64,000 nt of DNA. Origin: Spirosoma foliorum (lineage in GTDB: Bacteria > Bacteroidota > Bacteroidia > Cytophagales > Spirosomataceae). The notes under the pieces were generated by a model. The model made no database searches and was not told the DNA's origin. It worked only from the letters and a program-made list of their open reading frames with translations. Shown here in pieces: positions 63,383-64,000 of the stretch. Within the stretch, counting starts at the first letter, position 1; every line of letters begins with the position of its first letter. A program made the position numbers and the translations under genes. The DNA lies in assembly GCF_014117325.1 (NCBI RefSeq), contig NZ_CP059732.1, forward strand, positions 4,229,001 through 4,293,000, given 5' to 3'.

Positions 63383-63862
63383 ATGATTGACGCAGAAAAA
63401 ATAGAGATATGTCCTTTCTGTAGACTTGACATCTCAGATATTTCGTTTCTTGAAAACGAAAATTTCCTCGTAGTTTATAATATAGCACCTATTTTACCTG
63501 GGCATTCTTTAGTGATACCTAAGAAACATACATTGAGTTTATTTGAACTCAACCAAGAAGAATTAAAGGATTTCATGGTTTTAGGTCAGAAAGCAGGACG
63601 ACTATTATCAAAAGCATTTAATGTAGAATCGTTTAATTGGTCTATTCAAGAGCGTGCTCCTGCTGGTCAAAGCGTTCCTCATCTACACATGCATGTTATA
63701 CCCAGAAAAGAAGGAGATTTATCTGCTCCAGGTGATTGGTACCCAGAGCTTGAAGATAAATTCTATTCAAATCATATTGATAGCTCTGAAAGACCTAAAT
63801 TTAACAGGGAACAGCTAAAATCAATTGCTAAGAAATTGCGTGAGATCGGACAAAACCTTTAA
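63383..63862 (+). CDS. HIT-family nucleotide hydrolase/transferase
   Basis: A 159-residue cytoplasmic protein. It has a Cys pair at C10-x2-C13 (ICPFCRLD), a nucleotide-binding core (NFLVVYNIAPILPGHSLVIP) and the histidine triad PHLHMHVIP (H100, H102, H104; the middle of the triad is H102). HIT proteins act on nucleotide phosphoramidates or dinucleoside polyphosphates. It begins 24 bp after the TIR-like gene, shares its AT-rich composition and is probably co-transcribed. It may process or remove a nucleotide product of the TIR protein, or act as an unrelated passenger. Confidence 0.9.
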   Translation: MIDAEKIEICPFCRLDISDISFLENENFLVVYNIAPILPGHSLVIPKKHTLSLFELNQEELKDFMVLGQKAGRLLSKAFNVESFNWSIQERAPAGQSVPHLHMHVIPRKEGDLSAPGDWYPELEDKFYSNHIDSSERPKFNREQLKSIAKKLREIGQNL

Positions 63863-63881
63863 TCCATATTAAAACACTTTC

Positions 63882-63898
63882 CCTAAGCTGTGCTTAGG
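63882..63898 (+). terminator. Hairpin after the HIT gene
   Basis: CCTAAGC and GCTTAGG form a 7-bp stem with a TGT loop, about 20 bp after the stop. No T-run follows. It may end the TIR-HIT transcript. Confidence 0.4.
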
Positions 63899-64000
63899 AA
63901 TAGCTAAGCCTTGTCACAGCCCCTTGTTTTTAGCAAAAAACAGGAGACTGTTTTCATTCAACGCTTTTGTTGACTGTGCCAGATAAGAAAATAGGCTAAC

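Noticed and set aside
62378..63862. Classical CBASS or Pycsar operon
   Set aside because: No nucleotide cyclase or CD-NTase gene is present between the mob genes and the window end.

Overview
The window looks like chromosome of a member of the Bacteroidota, most likely order Cytophagales and close to Spirosoma. This rests on the SusC/SusD pair behind an ECF sigma/FecR module, DUF4856, imelysin and HTTM family genes, a TAnnTTTG-type promoter, and long tandem arrays of FtsX-like permeases. The genus is inferred from gene content only. No rRNA, tRNA or CRISPR was seen.

Region 1 (1-24.7 kb) is an array of eight paralogous ~870-residue MacB/FtsX-type permeases, all on the + strand. Each starts with a short soluble prefix domain. 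None has a neighbouring ATPase or membrane-fusion partner. A PadR regulator splits the array. The three genes before it carry one prefix type and the five after it another. Most gaps hold a long inverted repeat of one of two families. A small minus-strand insert (HxlR regulator, RibD/DHFR-like reductase) and an unknown gene sit between the two sub-arrays.

Region 2 (24.7-28.5 kb) has a membrane AraC-type regulator, a secreted C10-like cysteine protease and a NamZ-like (DUF1343) peptidoglycan-recycling enzyme.

Region 3 (28.8-36.4 kb) is a probable iron or metal uptake locus: a NarL-type response regulator, a DUF4856 lipoprotein behind a good promoter match, an imelysin-like lipoprotein, a membrane HTTM protein and a FecA-like TonB-dependent receptor, followed by a small secreted protein.

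Region 4 (36.6-41.4 kb) has a secreted vanadium-haloperoxidase-like protein, a remnant of a YeiH-type transporter, and an unusual membrane-spanning regulator with extracytoplasmic LamG/Kelch-like domains and a cytoplasmic SARP-like output.

Region 5 (41.9-59.8 kb) reads as a carbohydrate-use locus: ECF sigma, FecR anti-sigma, SusC with an STN domain, SusD, an SGNH/TPR membrane protein, a PQQ dehydrogenase with a haem-c domain, an aldose-epimerase-like protein, a ManD/RspA-type enolase-superfamily dehydratase, an SBF-type symporter and a GH71/99-like hydrolase. It ends in decayed genes: a broken second PQQ dehydrogenase and the first ~47 codons of a GH92 alpha-mannosidase. Mannose- or mannonate-type substrates are a reasonable guess.

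Region 6 (59.8-64 kb) looks acquired. It has a MobA relaxase and MobC pair with a candidate oriT hairpin, then an AT-rich two-gene cassette: a TIR-like (Pycsar/CAP12-type) protein with a PLD-like C-terminal domain, followed 24 bp later by a HIT-family nucleotide hydrolase. This TIR-HIT pair on a mobilizable segment is the best candidate for an undescribed, probably anti-phage, system.
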